From positions 1 through 46,207 of the forward strand of contig JAAYEA010000371.1 in the NCBI GenBank assembly GCA_012689325.1: a DNA stretch of 46,207 nt. Direction: 5' to 3'. This DNA comes from Chloroflexota bacterium (GTDB lineage: Bacteria; Chloroflexota; Anaerolineae; JAAYEA01). The notes beneath the pieces are model-generated. The model was not told where the DNA came from and searched no databases. It saw only the letters and a program-made list of their open reading frames with translations. The first letter of the stretch is position 1. Each line of letters begins with the position of its first letter. A program made the position numbers and the translations under genes. Shown in pieces: positions 25,390-34,458 of the stretch.

Positions 25390-26185
25390 GCAGCGAGAGG
25401 AGTCCCTTCCGCCCATGCCGGCCGAGCTGCGGTGGATGTTGCGGGGCGGCGTGGTCGAGCGCAACACCGAGGGCCGCTCCACGTCCGAGACGTTCTGGGT
25501 ACGTCGGCCAGCGGGGAACGCCTACTTGAAGGTAGCCGTCCCTGAGCTTCAGGACACGCTTGAACGCGAGGCGCGCGTGCTCTCTTGGCTGCGCGGCAAA
25601 TTGCCCGTGCCCGAGGTGCTCTACTATGGCGAGCGCGAGGGCATGCAGTACCTGCTGATTTCGGAGGTGCGCGGAAGGAACCTGATCCATCCCGAGGTGC
25701 TGGCCCACCCCGCGCAGTTGGTTCGCTGGCTGGCCGAGGGCCTGCGCATGATTCACGCCGTGGAGATCGGCAATTGCCCCTTCGATCAGCGAGCCGATGC
25801 CAAGATCGCCGAGGCGCAGGAGCGGGTGCGAGCCGGGTTGATCGACGTGGGCGAGTTTGAGCCGCGCTGGCAAGGCAAAGCAGCGTCGGATCTCTTGCGG
25901 CTCGTGACAGCGACGCGCCCAGACAGCGATGATCTGGTCTTTACCCATGGCGACTATTGCTTGCCGAATATCCTGGTGGCCGATGGACGGGTCAGCGGGT
26001 TCATCGATCTGGGGCGCGCCGGCGTCTCGGATCGGTACCAGGACTTGGCGCTCGCCTCGCGCAGCATCAGGCATAACCTCGGCGATGACCGGCGGTGGGT
26101 GGACCTGTTCTTTGAGGAATACGGCATCAGCGCGCCAGACGAGGACAAGGTCACGTTCTATATCCTGCTGGACGAGCTGTTCTAG
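25382..26185 (+). CDS. APH(3')-like aminoglycoside phosphotransferase
   Basis: This 267-residue kinase has the size and motifs of aminoglycoside 3'-phosphotransferases: an ATP-binding lysine in AYLKVAVPE, the catalytic THGDYCLPNILV (near 189) and GFIDLGRAGVSDRYQDLALA (near 205-224), which closely follows the APH(3') pattern (DxG aspartate and the DRYQD run). All catalytic residues are present. Whether it gives resistance or phosphorylates a native small molecule is not decidable from sequence. The ATG at 25382 has GGAG upstream and overlaps the nitroreductase stop. Confidence 0.9.
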   Translation: MSRQREESLPPMPAELRWMLRGGVVERNTEGRSTSETFWVRRPAGNAYLKVAVPELQDTLEREARVLSWLRGKLPVPEVLYYGEREGMQYLLISEVRGRNLIHPEVLAHPAQLVRWLAEGLRMIHAVEIGNCPFDQRADAKIAEAQERVRAGLIDVGEFEPRWQGKAASDLLRLVTATRPDSDDLVFTHGDYCLPNILVADGRVSGFIDLGRAGVSDRYQDLALASRSIRHNLGDDRRWVDLFFEEYGISAPDEDKVTFYILLDELF

Positions 26186-26198
26186 CTAAGGAGGGGCG

Positions 26199-26864
26199 GT
26201 GGATCCCAAGCGGGTCGTCGAACAGGGGTATGATCGCATCGCTCAGCAGTACCTCGACTGGGTGCTGACCGAGCCAGCCGAGGCGCGGGTGCGCTACACC
26301 CAAGTGCTGCTGGAGCGGCTCCCCGCCAGGGCGCGCGTGCTGGATCTCGGCTGCGGGGCCGGGCTGCCCACCACGCGGGCGCTCGCCGAGCGCTTCTGGG
26401 TCATCGGGGCGGATATCTCGGCGCGGCAAGTGGCGTTGGCGCGACAGAACGTGCCAGCGGCAGCGTTCCTCCAAGCCGACATCGGCACCCTGTCCCTGGC
26501 CCCGGAGAGCCTGGATGGGGTGTCGGCGTTCTACTCGATCATTCACGTCCCGCGAGAGGAGCAGCCCGACCTCTTGCGGCGCATCGCTGCCTGGCTCCGC
26601 CCCGGCGGTCTATTCGTCGCGACCCTGGGCGCGCGCGCCCATGCCGTCGACTATGCCGACGATTTCCTCGGCGCGCCGATGTACTGGAGCAGCTACGACG
26701 CCGACACCAACCGTCGACTGGTCGAGCAGGCGGGGCTGCGCACACTGAGCGCGCGCGAGGAGACGACGGTCGAGCTCGGAGACCCCGTGGTGTTCCTGTG
26801 GGTGGTGGCGGAAAAGCCGGCGGCTTCCGCGCATGGCAGAGTTTGCCCAGACGCGAACAACTGA
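26199..26864 (+). CDS. Class I SAM-dependent methyltransferase
   Basis: This 221-residue protein starts at a GTG with AAGGAGGGG directly upstream. VLDLGCGAGLPTT (near 48) is the SAM-binding motif I, followed by VIGADISARQVALAR and a ADIGTLSL motif. The substrate is unknown. It lies 13 bases after the APH-like gene and 34 bases before a URO-D gene in the same operon, so a small-molecule acceptor is likely (inference). Confidence 0.87.
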   Translation: MDPKRVVEQGYDRIAQQYLDWVLTEPAEARVRYTQVLLERLPARARVLDLGCGAGLPTTRALAERFWVIGADISARQVALARQNVPAAAFLQADIGTLSLAPESLDGVSAFYSIIHVPREEQPDLLRRIAAWLRPGGLFVATLGARAHAVDYADDFLGAPMYWSSYDADTNRRLVEQAGLRTLSAREETTVELGDPVVFLWVVAEKPAASAHGRVCPDANN

Positions 26865-26898
26865 CTATGCTAAGGCCATCAGCTCTGAGGAGGCAAGC

Positions 26899-28056
26899 AT
26901 GGACGCCCACGAACGGATACACGGCAGCCACGCCAAGTTGGCCATCGCCCGCGCGATGGAAGTGCGGCGCGAGGAATACCTCGACCATATGACCTTCCGG
27001 TCCAACCGGCGCCCGCTTTTCACCGAGATCTTTGGGCCGCTGATCGGCCTGAAGGAGGAGTGGGCGGCGCAGGGAGCCACCCCGGCGGAGCTGGATATGT
27101 CGGCCTTTCGCTATCGGCGGGCCATGGCGGGGGGCGTGCCGGTGGAGACGGGCTGGATCGGCGGCGGGGAGGAGGTAATCCTGCAAGAGACGGAGGACCA
27201 CCTGATCTACCGCGACCGGATGGGGAGGACGATGAAGCTCTCCAAGAAGGCGGCAACCCTCGGCCTGCCGATGGATCATCCCGTCAAGAACATGGACGAT
27301 TGGCGCAAGATCAAGCACCACTACGAGTTCTCCGAGGAGCGCTTCCGCAGTGGCTGGGAGGAGGTCGCCAAAGAGCATCTGCGGGCGGGGCGCGTGGTGA
27401 CGGTGCATATCCCGGGAGGGTATGACGAGCCGCGCCTCCTGATGGGCGATGCGGAGGTGTGCATCGCGGTATACGAGCAGCCCGAGCTGATCCACGATAT
27501 CCTGGACACGATCGGACAGACGGCCTTTCGGGTGCTGGAGCGCGTCTCGGCGGCGGTGCAGGTGGACGAGCTCGACGTGCACGAGGACATGGCCGGCCGC
27601 AGCGGGCCGATGATCGGGCCCCGCACGGTGGCCGAGTTCATCAAGCCGTACTATCGCCGCATCTGGGACCTGCTGGAATCGCGTGGCGCGCGACTCTTCA
27701 ACCAGGATTCGGACGGGAACATGGAGGCGGTGATCCCCGCCTTTCTGGACGCTGGACTGAATGTGATGCATCCCATCGAGCCCGCGGCGGGCATGGACCT
27801 GGTCAAGCTGCGGGAGCAATACGGCGCGCGGCTGGCCTATGTGGGCGGCCTGGACAAGCACGTGATCCGCCAGAGCCAGACTGAGATCGTGGCCGAGCTA
27901 GAGTACAAGATCCCGCCGATGGTGCGGACCGGAGGGTGCGTCTTGGGACTGGACCACCGCATCCCCAACGGCACGCCGCTGGCGAACTATCGATTCTACG
28001 TCCGCAAAGCTTGGGAGATCCTGGATCGCGAAGCCGCCAAGCTGGGCGCATCCTAA
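26899..28056 (+). CDS. URO-D-family protein
   Basis: This 385-residue member has the barrel motifs ELDVHEDMAGRSGPMIGP, LFNQDSDGNMEAVIPAFLDAG and NVMHPIEPAAGMDLVKLRE. The His of HSDGN is Gln-Asp here (QDSDGN), so the zinc site seen in corrinoid methyltransferases is not kept. The ATG at 26899 is taken as start, with GAGGAGG five bases upstream. It is the fifth family member in the window and lies next to a methyltransferase and a sulfatase, so an anabolic heme role is unlikely. Confidence 0.86.
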   Translation: MDAHERIHGSHAKLAIARAMEVRREEYLDHMTFRSNRRPLFTEIFGPLIGLKEEWAAQGATPAELDMSAFRYRRAMAGGVPVETGWIGGGEEVILQETEDHLIYRDRMGRTMKLSKKAATLGLPMDHPVKNMDDWRKIKHHYEFSEERFRSGWEEVAKEHLRAGRVVTVHIPGGYDEPRLLMGDAEVCIAVYEQPELIHDILDTIGQTAFRVLERVSAAVQVDELDVHEDMAGRSGPMIGPRTVAEFIKPYYRRIWDLLESRGARLFNQDSDGNMEAVIPAFLDAGLNVMHPIEPAAGMDLVKLREQYGARLAYVGGLDKHVIRQSQTEIVAELEYKIPPMVRTGGCVLGLDHRIPNGTPLANYRFYVRKAWEILDREAAKLGAS

Positions 28057-28076
28057 CTCGACACCGGAGTCGCCAA

Positions 28077-29615
28077 ATGCCCAAACCCACCAATATCCTG
28101 CTGATCACCAGCGACCAACAGCATTACGATACCCTGGGTGTGGCGAACGCTCGCATCCGCACCCCGGCGCTGGACCGTATGGCGAGCGAGGGGATCCGCT
28201 TCGAGCGGGGCTACTGCAACAACCCGGTCTGCTCACCTTCACGGGCTACGCTGATCACGGGACAATACCCGGCCTGGCACGGTTGCTGGACCATCGGCGT
28301 CAAGCTGCCGGAGGACGTGCCCACGGTGGGCGAGGTTTTTCAGCGGCACGGGTACGAGAGCATTCTGGTGGGGAAAGCCCACTTTCAGCCGCTGGCGTCG
28401 GCGCCAGGCAGCGAGTCCATCGAGTGCCAGCCGATCATGCGCGACCTGGACTTTTGGCGGGGCTTTCATGGCCCGTGGTACGGCTTTTCCCACGTAGAGA
28501 CGGCGCGCATGCACGGGCACGAGTCGCATGTCGGGCAGCACTATGCCCTGTGGCTGGAGGAGAAGGGTTTCTCCGAGTGGCGCGACTATTTCCAGCAGTG
28601 GCCCCGGCGCGATGATGACAAGTATCGCGGCCCCGAGTATACGCGCGGGATGAGGGTGTGGGATCTGCCTGAAGAGCTGCACCATACGCACTGGGTGGGC
28701 GAGCGGACGGTGGCGAACATCGAGCGGTGCGCCGCTGCGGAAAAGCCCTTCTTCTTGTGGGCCAGCTTTTTCGATCCGCACCCGCCCTATGTGCTGCCGG
28801 ACCCCTGGGCGACCATGTACGATCCGGCGGAGATGCCCATTGGCCGCTACACGCCGGGCGAGATGGAGGACATGCCTCCGCATCTGCAAAAGACGCAGGA
28901 GGTTGCGCCCGACTATGCCATGTATCGCGAGCCGGGCGGGCAAGGGCTGCACGGCTTTCACTCGCATCTGCACGATGAAGGCGAGCTCAGGCGCAGTATG
29001 GCCTGCTATTACGGGATGGTCAGCCTGATCGACCAGGAAGTCGGGCGCATCCTGGGGGCGCTGGACCGGCTGGGCCTGGCCGAGGACACGTTGGTGGTGT
29101 ATACGACTGATCACGGGCATTTCCTCGGCCAGCATGGCCTGGTCGCCAAGGGGCCGTTCCACTACGAGGACATGCTGCGCATCCCCATGCTGGCGCGGCG
29201 GCCCGGGCACCTGCCCGCCGGGGTGGTTTCAGAGGCGCTGCAGTGCCAGGTGGATCTGCCGGTGACGTTCCTGGACGCCGCGGGGATCTCCGCGCCGGGG
29301 GCGATGCAGGGCCTGAGCCAGTGGCGCGCCTGGCGCGGCGAAACGGCCCCGGCCCGCGATTGGGTGCTGGTGGAGAATCGACATAACCCTACGACAGTCC
29401 ACCTGCGCACACTGGTGACGTCTCGCTTCAAGATCACCGTCTATCGCGGACATGACTATGGCGAGCTGTTTGACCTGGAGGCGGACCCGCACGAGCTGCG
29501 CAACTTGTGGGACGAGCCGCGATATGCTGACGTGAAGGCCGGGCTGCTGCTCCGCTTTGTGCAAGCCGAGATGGAGCGCGAGCCGACGCGGATGCCGCGC
29601 ATCGCGGGGGCGTAG
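28077..29615 (+). CDS. Cys-type sulfatase
   Basis: This 512-residue protein has the formylglycine motif VCSPSRATL with Cys52 as the residue to be converted, and the metal-site start NILLITSDQQ. Further sulfatase landmarks are DHGHFLGQHGLVAKG and the C-terminal ELFDLEADPHELRNL. There is no signal peptide, so it probably acts in the cytoplasm on sulfate esters or related phosphonates. It needs a formylglycine-generating or anaerobic maturing enzyme encoded elsewhere. The ATG at 28077 begins MPKPTN; CGGAG lies upstream. Confidence 0.9.
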   Translation: MPKPTNILLITSDQQHYDTLGVANARIRTPALDRMASEGIRFERGYCNNPVCSPSRATLITGQYPAWHGCWTIGVKLPEDVPTVGEVFQRHGYESILVGKAHFQPLASAPGSESIECQPIMRDLDFWRGFHGPWYGFSHVETARMHGHESHVGQHYALWLEEKGFSEWRDYFQQWPRRDDDKYRGPEYTRGMRVWDLPEELHHTHWVGERTVANIERCAAAEKPFFLWASFFDPHPPYVLPDPWATMYDPAEMPIGRYTPGEMEDMPPHLQKTQEVAPDYAMYREPGGQGLHGFHSHLHDEGELRRSMACYYGMVSLIDQEVGRILGALDRLGLAEDTLVVYTTDHGHFLGQHGLVAKGPFHYEDMLRIPMLARRPGHLPAGVVSEALQCQVDLPVTFLDAAGISAPGAMQGLSQWRAWRGETAPARDWVLVENRHNPTTVHLRTLVTSRFKITVYRGHDYGELFDLEADPHELRNLWDEPRYADVKAGLLLRFVQAEMEREPTRMPRIAGA

Positions 29616-29633
29616 GGGTAGGGAGGCGCGAGC

Positions 29634-30245
29634 ATGAAGGTGAGCGAGGTGGTGGGGTGCCAGGGGTTTCCCTGCGGCGATGTCCAGCACGCAGGGTACG
29701 TCGTGCCGGCTGTCGACCTGGATCCCTCAACGATCAAGATCGTGATGGTCTCCGAGGCGGCGCCCGCGCAGGCGAGCGATCACTACTATGCGGGGGCGGA
29801 AGCGCTATTCGCGCAGACGACGGTGCAGGCGTTCCGAGATGCGGGGGCCGATGTGGCCTCGGTGCCCGATATTCTGGCCCTCGGCGTGTATCTGACCACC
29901 TCAGTCAAGTGCGCCAAGACCGGCTATGCGATCCGGTCCGAGACCGTGCGCACCTGCGCCCACCTGTTGGAGCGCGAGCTAGCGCTCTTTCCGGGAGCGC
30001 GCGTCTGGATGTGCATGGGCGACGTGGCGATCAAGGCCGTGAACGAGATCGCACGGCGGGCCGGGGAGGCCCGGGTGATCCCGGCGGGCTCGACCTACAA
30101 GATCCGCGGCGGCGAGTTCTTCTACCGCGGGAGGCGCGTGTTTCCCTCTTATCTGCAAGCGGGGCCGAGCTTTTTCATCGAAAAGAGCAAGCGGCGCACG
30201 ATTGCTGAGGACATCGCCGCGGCGCTGGGCTGGGTCGAGAGCTGA
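29634..30245 (+). CDS. Uracil-DNA glycosylase superfamily-like protein
   Basis: This 203-residue protein has UDG-like motifs: VMVSEAAPAQASDHYYAG (motif 1, GEAP-like), TTSVKCAKTGYAIRSETVRTC (the NxxKC-type region), VWMCMGDVAIKAVN and FPSYLQAGPSFF at the position of the final motif. N-terminal cysteines (CQGFPCGD) could bind an iron-sulfur cluster as in family-4 enzymes. These matches are partial, so the function may be something other than uracil removal. It is the last gene of the operon and is followed by a bidirectional terminator. Confidence 0.6.
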   Translation: MKVSEVVGCQGFPCGDVQHAGYVVPAVDLDPSTIKIVMVSEAAPAQASDHYYAGAEALFAQTTVQAFRDAGADVASVPDILALGVYLTTSVKCAKTGYAIRSETVRTCAHLLERELALFPGARVWMCMGDVAIKAVNEIARRAGEARVIPAGSTYKIRGGEFFYRGRRVFPSYLQAGPSFFIEKSKRRTIAEDIAAALGWVES

Positions 30246-30249
30246 AACA

Positions 30250-30280
30250 AAGGAGGCGGGGCCAATCGCCCCGCCTCCTT
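30250..30280. terminator. Bidirectional terminator between convergent operons
   Basis: AAGGAGGCGGGG (30250-30261) pairs perfectly with CCCCGCCTCCTT (30269-30280) around a seven-base loop. On the minus strand it is followed by TTTGTTT, a good T-run for the ABC operon; the plus-strand side reads TTGTTCGTT. Confidence 0.8.
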
Positions 30281-30286
30281 GTTCGT

Positions 30287-32164
30287 TCACGCGGGGTTCA
30301 GCTCGGGAATGAGGTGCTGCTGCCCCTTGAACTGGCTTTCGTAAAGGTGCTTGTAGAAGCCGTCCTGGGCCAACAGCTCGCGGTGGGCGCCGCGCTCGAT
30401 GATCTCGCCATGGTCGATCACGAGGATGAGATCGGCCTCGCGGATGGTGCTGAGCCGGTGGGCGATCACAAAGCTGGTGCGCCCCTTCATGAGCCGCAGC
30501 ATCGCTTCCTGGATGTGCTTTTCTGTGCGGGTATCCACGCTCGAGGTGGCCTCGTCCAGGACCAGGATGCTTGGGTTGGCGAGGATGGCCCGCGCGATGG
30601 CCAGAAGCTGGCGCTGCCCCTGGCTGATGTTGCTGGCGCGCTCGGACAGCGGCTCCTGGTAGCCCAGCGGCAGTCGGATGATGAATTGGTCGGCGTTGGC
30701 GAGCTTGGCGGCAGCGATCACCTCCTCATCAGTGGCGTCGAGCCGGCCGTAGCGGATGTTCTCCATGACCGTGTCCGAGAAGAGAAAGGTATCCTGTAGG
30801 ACGATCCCCAACTGCCGGCGGAGATCGTCCTTTTTGAGTCGGCGGATGTCGGCGCCGTCGATCCGGATGCTGCCGGAGGCGATATCGTAAAAGCGGGTGA
30901 GCAGATTGACGATGGTGGTCTTGCCAGCCCCCGTCGGTCCCACGAGGGCAATGGTCTGGCCTGGCTCGGCGTGCAGGCTCACTTGCTTGAGCACGGGCAC
31001 GTCCTTGTCATAGCCAAAGGTGACGTCCTCGAAAACCACGTCTCCCTTCACCTCTCCCAACGGCAGCGCGTCCGGCGCGTCCTGCACCTCGGGCACCTGG
31101 TCGATAATCTCGAACACGCGCTCCGCGCCGGCGATGGCCGACTGGATCGAGTTGTACAGATTGGCGATCTCGTTGAGGGGGCGTCCCAACTGGCGAGCAT
31201 AGCTCACAAAGCTGACGATGGTGCCTATCGTAGCGGCTCCCGAGACGGCCATCCAGCCGCCGATCCCCGCTACGATGGCGAGGCTCAAATTGTTGATAAA
31301 GTTGGAGATCGGGCCCATGGTTCCGGCAAAGATGCGGGCCCGGGTCGCCGCGCGCTGGAGCCGGCGATTCTGGACCTCGAATTGGCTGATGACCTGCTCT
31401 TCGCGCGTGTAGGCCTTGACCACGCGCTGCCCCGTGACTGTCTCCTCGATGATGCCGTTCAGCATGCCCAGAGATTCCTGCTGCTCTCGAAAGCCCTGGC
31501 GCGTATGCTTGGAGATGTATTGCGTCAGGAGCATCATCAGTGGCAGCACCACCAGGCTCACGATGCCCAGGCGGACGTTGATCAGCAACATCATGACGGC
31601 CACGCCCACGAGCGTCAGGGCTCCCGAGAGGAGGTGCGTGACGCTCTCGGCCAGGACCGTGCTGATGTTTTCCACATCGTTGGCTAGGCGGCTCATCAGC
31701 TCGCCATGGGTATGCTGGTCGAAGAAGCGCAGGGAGAGCGTCTGCAGGTTGCTGAACAGGTCATTACGGATGTCGCGGACGGTCTCTTGCGAGACAGCGG
31801 ACATCACATAGGCCTGCAACCACATCGCGAGCGAACTGCCCGCATAGACCACGAGCATCCACCATGCCGTGCGCGCCAGTCCGGCCAGGTCGCCTTGAAT
31901 GATGTCCTGATCGATAGCCCGGCCCATGAGGTAAGGGCCCAGGAGCCCCAGCCCGGAGCCGGCGATCACCAGGAGGGACGTCACGGCCAGGCCCGCCTTC
32001 TGTTTCCTCATGTACTTCCAGATGCGCAGGACCGTGCCGCGCACGTTCTTGGCGCGCTCCTTCCTGCCCATCATAAAGCGACCCGGCCCTCCACCTGGTC
32101 CGCCTGGACCCATCATCGGCATGGGGCGCGCCGGCTGTCCTCCACCTGTGCTAGTTTGTGCCAT
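30287..32164 (-). CDS. ABC exporter half-transporter (second pair, canonical Glu)
   Basis: This 625-residue protein has a Gly/Pro/Met-rich N-terminal tail of about 40 residues, then six membrane segments and an ATPase domain. Walker A is GPTGAGKTT (near 407), the signature is a variant ISQGQRQL, and Walker B is ILVLDEATSS with the catalytic Glu. It pairs with the upstream gene, which has the complementary degenerate site. The ATG at 32164 has GGAGTG upstream and starts inside the previous gene (14-base overlap). The MarR regulator two genes upstream suggests response to a small toxic compound. Confidence 0.93.
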   Translation of the reverse strand: MAQTSTGGGQPARPMPMMGPGGPGGGPGRFMMGRKERAKNVRGTVLRIWKYMRKQKAGLAVTSLLVIAGSGLGLLGPYLMGRAIDQDIIQGDLAGLARTAWWMLVVYAGSSLAMWLQAYVMSAVSQETVRDIRNDLFSNLQTLSLRFFDQHTHGELMSRLANDVENISTVLAESVTHLLSGALTLVGVAVMMLLINVRLGIVSLVVLPLMMLLTQYISKHTRQGFREQQESLGMLNGIIEETVTGQRVVKAYTREEQVISQFEVQNRRLQRAATRARIFAGTMGPISNFINNLSLAIVAGIGGWMAVSGAATIGTIVSFVSYARQLGRPLNEIANLYNSIQSAIAGAERVFEIIDQVPEVQDAPDALPLGEVKGDVVFEDVTFGYDKDVPVLKQVSLHAEPGQTIALVGPTGAGKTTIVNLLTRFYDIASGSIRIDGADIRRLKKDDLRRQLGIVLQDTFLFSDTVMENIRYGRLDATDEEVIAAAKLANADQFIIRLPLGYQEPLSERASNISQGQRQLLAIARAILANPSILVLDEATSSVDTRTEKHIQEAMLRLMKGRTSFVIAHRLSTIREADLILVIDHGEIIERGAHRELLAQDGFYKHLYESQFKGQQHLIPELNPA

Positions 32165-33902
32165 CTGTTGTCACTCCATTGCCAAGCTGCGACTCATAGA
32201 TCTCGCGATAGATAGGACTGCTTGCCAGGAGGTCGCGGTGGACCCCCTCGGCGACGATCTTGCCTTTGTCGAGCACCAGTATCTTGTCCGCCGTCAGCAC
32301 TGTGCTGATGCGTTGGGCCACCACAAAACAGGTGCGCTCCGTTTTGACGACGTCCAGCGCTTCCTGGATCTTGGCCTCGGTCTCGACGTCCACCGAGCTG
32401 GTGCTATCATCCAGGATCAGGACCGCCGGCTGGGTGAGCAGCGCGCGGGCGATGGCGACGCGTTGCTTCTGGCCACCGGAGAGGTTGACGCCGCGTTGGC
32501 CCAGTTGCGTGTCGTAGCCGTCGGGAAAGGACATGATGAACTCGTGGGCCTGAGCGGCCTTGGCAGCGGCTACCACCTCTGCCTCCACGGCTTCGGGGCG
32601 GCCGTAGCGGATATTGTCGCGGATGGTGCCCGTGAAGAGAACGGGCTCTTGCAGCGCGACGCCGATGGTGCGGCGCAACGCCGTCTGGCTGATATCGCGG
32701 ATGTCCGTGCCGTCGATGGTGATGCGCCCGCCGGACACGTCATAGAAGCGCGGGATCAGGTGGATCAGGCTCGATTTGCCCGAGCCCGTGGCGCCAAGGA
32801 TCGCCACCGTCTGACCCGGCTCAGCGACGAACGTGATGTCGTCTAGCACGCCTGAGTCGTCATCCCCGTCGTAGCCAAAGGAGACGTGCTCGAAGGCGAC
32901 GCGGCCGCGCGGAGCAAAGCTGCCTTGCGCGCTTGCCCGGTCGTGGATGTGCGGCTCGCTGATCATGACCTCCTCGATGCGGTCGGCGGAGGCCTGCGCG
33001 CGGGCGAAGCGCATGACCAACATGCTGACCATGGAGACGGACATCAGCGTCCGCTGCACATAGTTCACAAAGGCGATCAACTCGCCCACCCGCAGGCTGC
33101 CCTGGTTCACCTGGACGCCGCCGAACCAGAGGGCCGCGACCACGCCGATGTTCAAGATCAGCATCGTCGCCGGGCCGTTGATGGCCACGGTGCGCGAGGC
33201 GCTGACGACGCGCTTGGTCAGCCGGTCGTTGATCGAAAAGAAGCGCTTGATCTCGTGCCGGGCGCGCACAAAGGCTTTGACGACCCGCACCCCAGCGAGG
33301 TTCTCCTGCATCACGGTATTGAGGTCGTCGAGCCGGCGCTGGACCTCGCCAAACAGGGGGTAAGCCTTGGCGATGATCCACATGACGATGGCCAGCACCA
33401 GGGGCCCCAGGATCACCAGGATCAGCGCGAGCCGGGGGCTGGTGATGACCGCCAGGATGAGACTGCCGAGGAGGGTGAGGGGGGCGCGCACCATGATGCG
33501 CAGCATCATGGAGACAAGCTCTTGCACCTGGGTGACGTCGTTCGTCAGGCGGGTGATCAGCTTGCCGGTCTCCAGTTCATCCAGGTTCCCGAAGGAGAAC
33601 GTCTGAACCTTGCGGAAGAGGGCCTGGCGTAGGTCCGCGCCAAAGCCTTGCGAAGCAAGCTCGGTGAAGAAGGTGCAACCCACGCCGCCGATGCCGCCCA
33701 GAAAGGCAAAGCCTACCATCAGCAGCCCGGTGTTGATAACCACGGCCATATCGAACTGGGCGATGCCTTCGTCCACGATCCTCTGGATCATGCGCGGTTG
33801 CAGCAGATCCATCGCAACCTCGAGGATCATGAGCAGGGGGGCCAAGATCGCCCACCAGCGATAGGGCCCGAGGAACTTGGCCAATTTCAGCGAGGACTTC
33901 AT
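32151..33902 (-). CDS. ABC exporter half-transporter (second pair, degenerate Walker B)
   Basis: This 583-residue protein has Walker A GATGSGKSS (near 368), the canonical signature LSGGQKQR and Walker [11 protein letters not shown], with Asp in place of the catalytic Glu. This mirrors half-transporter A of the first pair. Six membrane segments precede the ATPase domain. The ATG at 33902 has AAGGAG upstream at 11 bases. It is the middle gene of the marR-ABC-ABC operon, 51 bases after marR. Confidence 0.93.
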   Translation of the reverse strand: MKSSLKLAKFLGPYRWWAILAPLLMILEVAMDLLQPRMIQRIVDEGIAQFDMAVVINTGLLMVGFAFLGGIGGVGCTFFTELASQGFGADLRQALFRKVQTFSFGNLDELETGKLITRLTNDVTQVQELVSMMLRIMVRAPLTLLGSLILAVITSPRLALILVILGPLVLAIVMWIIAKAYPLFGEVQRRLDDLNTVMQENLAGVRVVKAFVRARHEIKRFFSINDRLTKRVVSASRTVAINGPATMLILNIGVVAALWFGGVQVNQGSLRVGELIAFVNYVQRTLMSVSMVSMLVMRFARAQASADRIEEVMISEPHIHDRASAQGSFAPRGRVAFEHVSFGYDGDDDSGVLDDITFVAEPGQTVAILGATGSGKSSLIHLIPRFYDVSGGRITIDGTDIRDISQTALRRTIGVALQEPVLFTGTIRDNIRYGRPEAVEAEVVAAAKAAQAHEFIMSFPDGYDTQLGQRGVNLSGGQKQRVAIARALLTQPAVLILDDSTSSVDVETEAKIQEALDVVKTERTCFVVAQRISTVLTADKILVLDKGKIVAEGVHRDLLASSPIYREIYESQLGNGVTTDGTN

Positions 33903-33953
33903 AGAATTCTGGGCTCCTTTGCTTGGGGATCGACCGTCCCCGTAAAGATGAGG

Positions 33954-34409
33954 CTAGAAATTGGGGCTGCCGCCCGTTACCCGAACCAGGTTCTCCCGGA
34001 TGCGCAGGAAGAAGCCTTGGAGCATCTGGCGCTCCTCCGTGGAAAAGCCGGCGAACGTCTCCCCATCGATCCGCTGCCACACCTGCTCGACCCGCGCGTG
34101 GATGGCGCGGCCTGCCTCGGTGACAAAGACGCGCGAAACGCGCTGGTCCTCGGCGTCAGGGCGCCGCTCGACAAACCCCGCTTTCTCCATGCGCTGGATC
34201 ATCTTGGTTGCCGTGGCCGGCGCAATGTGCAGGCGCGCCGCCAACTCGCCGTGCGTCTGCCCCTCCTGTTCCCATAGCGCAAAGAGCATCGGGGGCTGGC
34301 CGTGATAGAGACCCAGTTCCTCCAATAGCGTGTGCGCGCGAGCCCGGTGCAGCTTGCAGATTTGGGCGAGCGTAAAGTCGAGTATGCTCGAGTCAGGTGG
34401 TGGGCGCAT
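33954..34409 (-). CDS. MarR-family transcriptional regulator
   Basis: This 151-residue protein has the winged helix-turn-helix HGELAARLHIAPATATKMIQRMEKAGFVERRPDAEDQR typical of MarR, with flanking dimer helices. MarR proteins are dimeric repressors released by phenolic compounds, drugs or thiol oxidation; here there is no conserved Cys, so an effector ligand is more likely. It begins the operon, and two TTAG-N4-CTAA palindromes overlap its transcription start, so it most likely represses itself and the exporter. Confidence 0.92.
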   Translation of the reverse strand: MRPPPDSSILDFTLAQICKLHRARAHTLLEELGLYHGQPPMLFALWEQEGQTHGELAARLHIAPATATKMIQRMEKAGFVERRPDAEDQRVSRVFVTEAGRAIHARVEQVWQRIDGETFAGFSTEERQMLQGFFLRIRENLVRVTGGSPNF

Positions 34410-34431
34410 AGGGTCACTCCTTGCACTTAAC

Positions 34432-34458
34432 TTAGTTGGCTAATAGTTAGTTAGCTAA
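34432..34458. promoter_or_regulatory. Two candidate MarR operator palindromes
   Basis: TTAGTTGGCTAA (34432-34443) and TTAGTTAGCTAA (34447-34458) both have half-sites TTAG and CTAA around four bases. They lie just downstream of the -10 on the minus strand, where bound repressor would block initiation. Confidence 0.65.
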
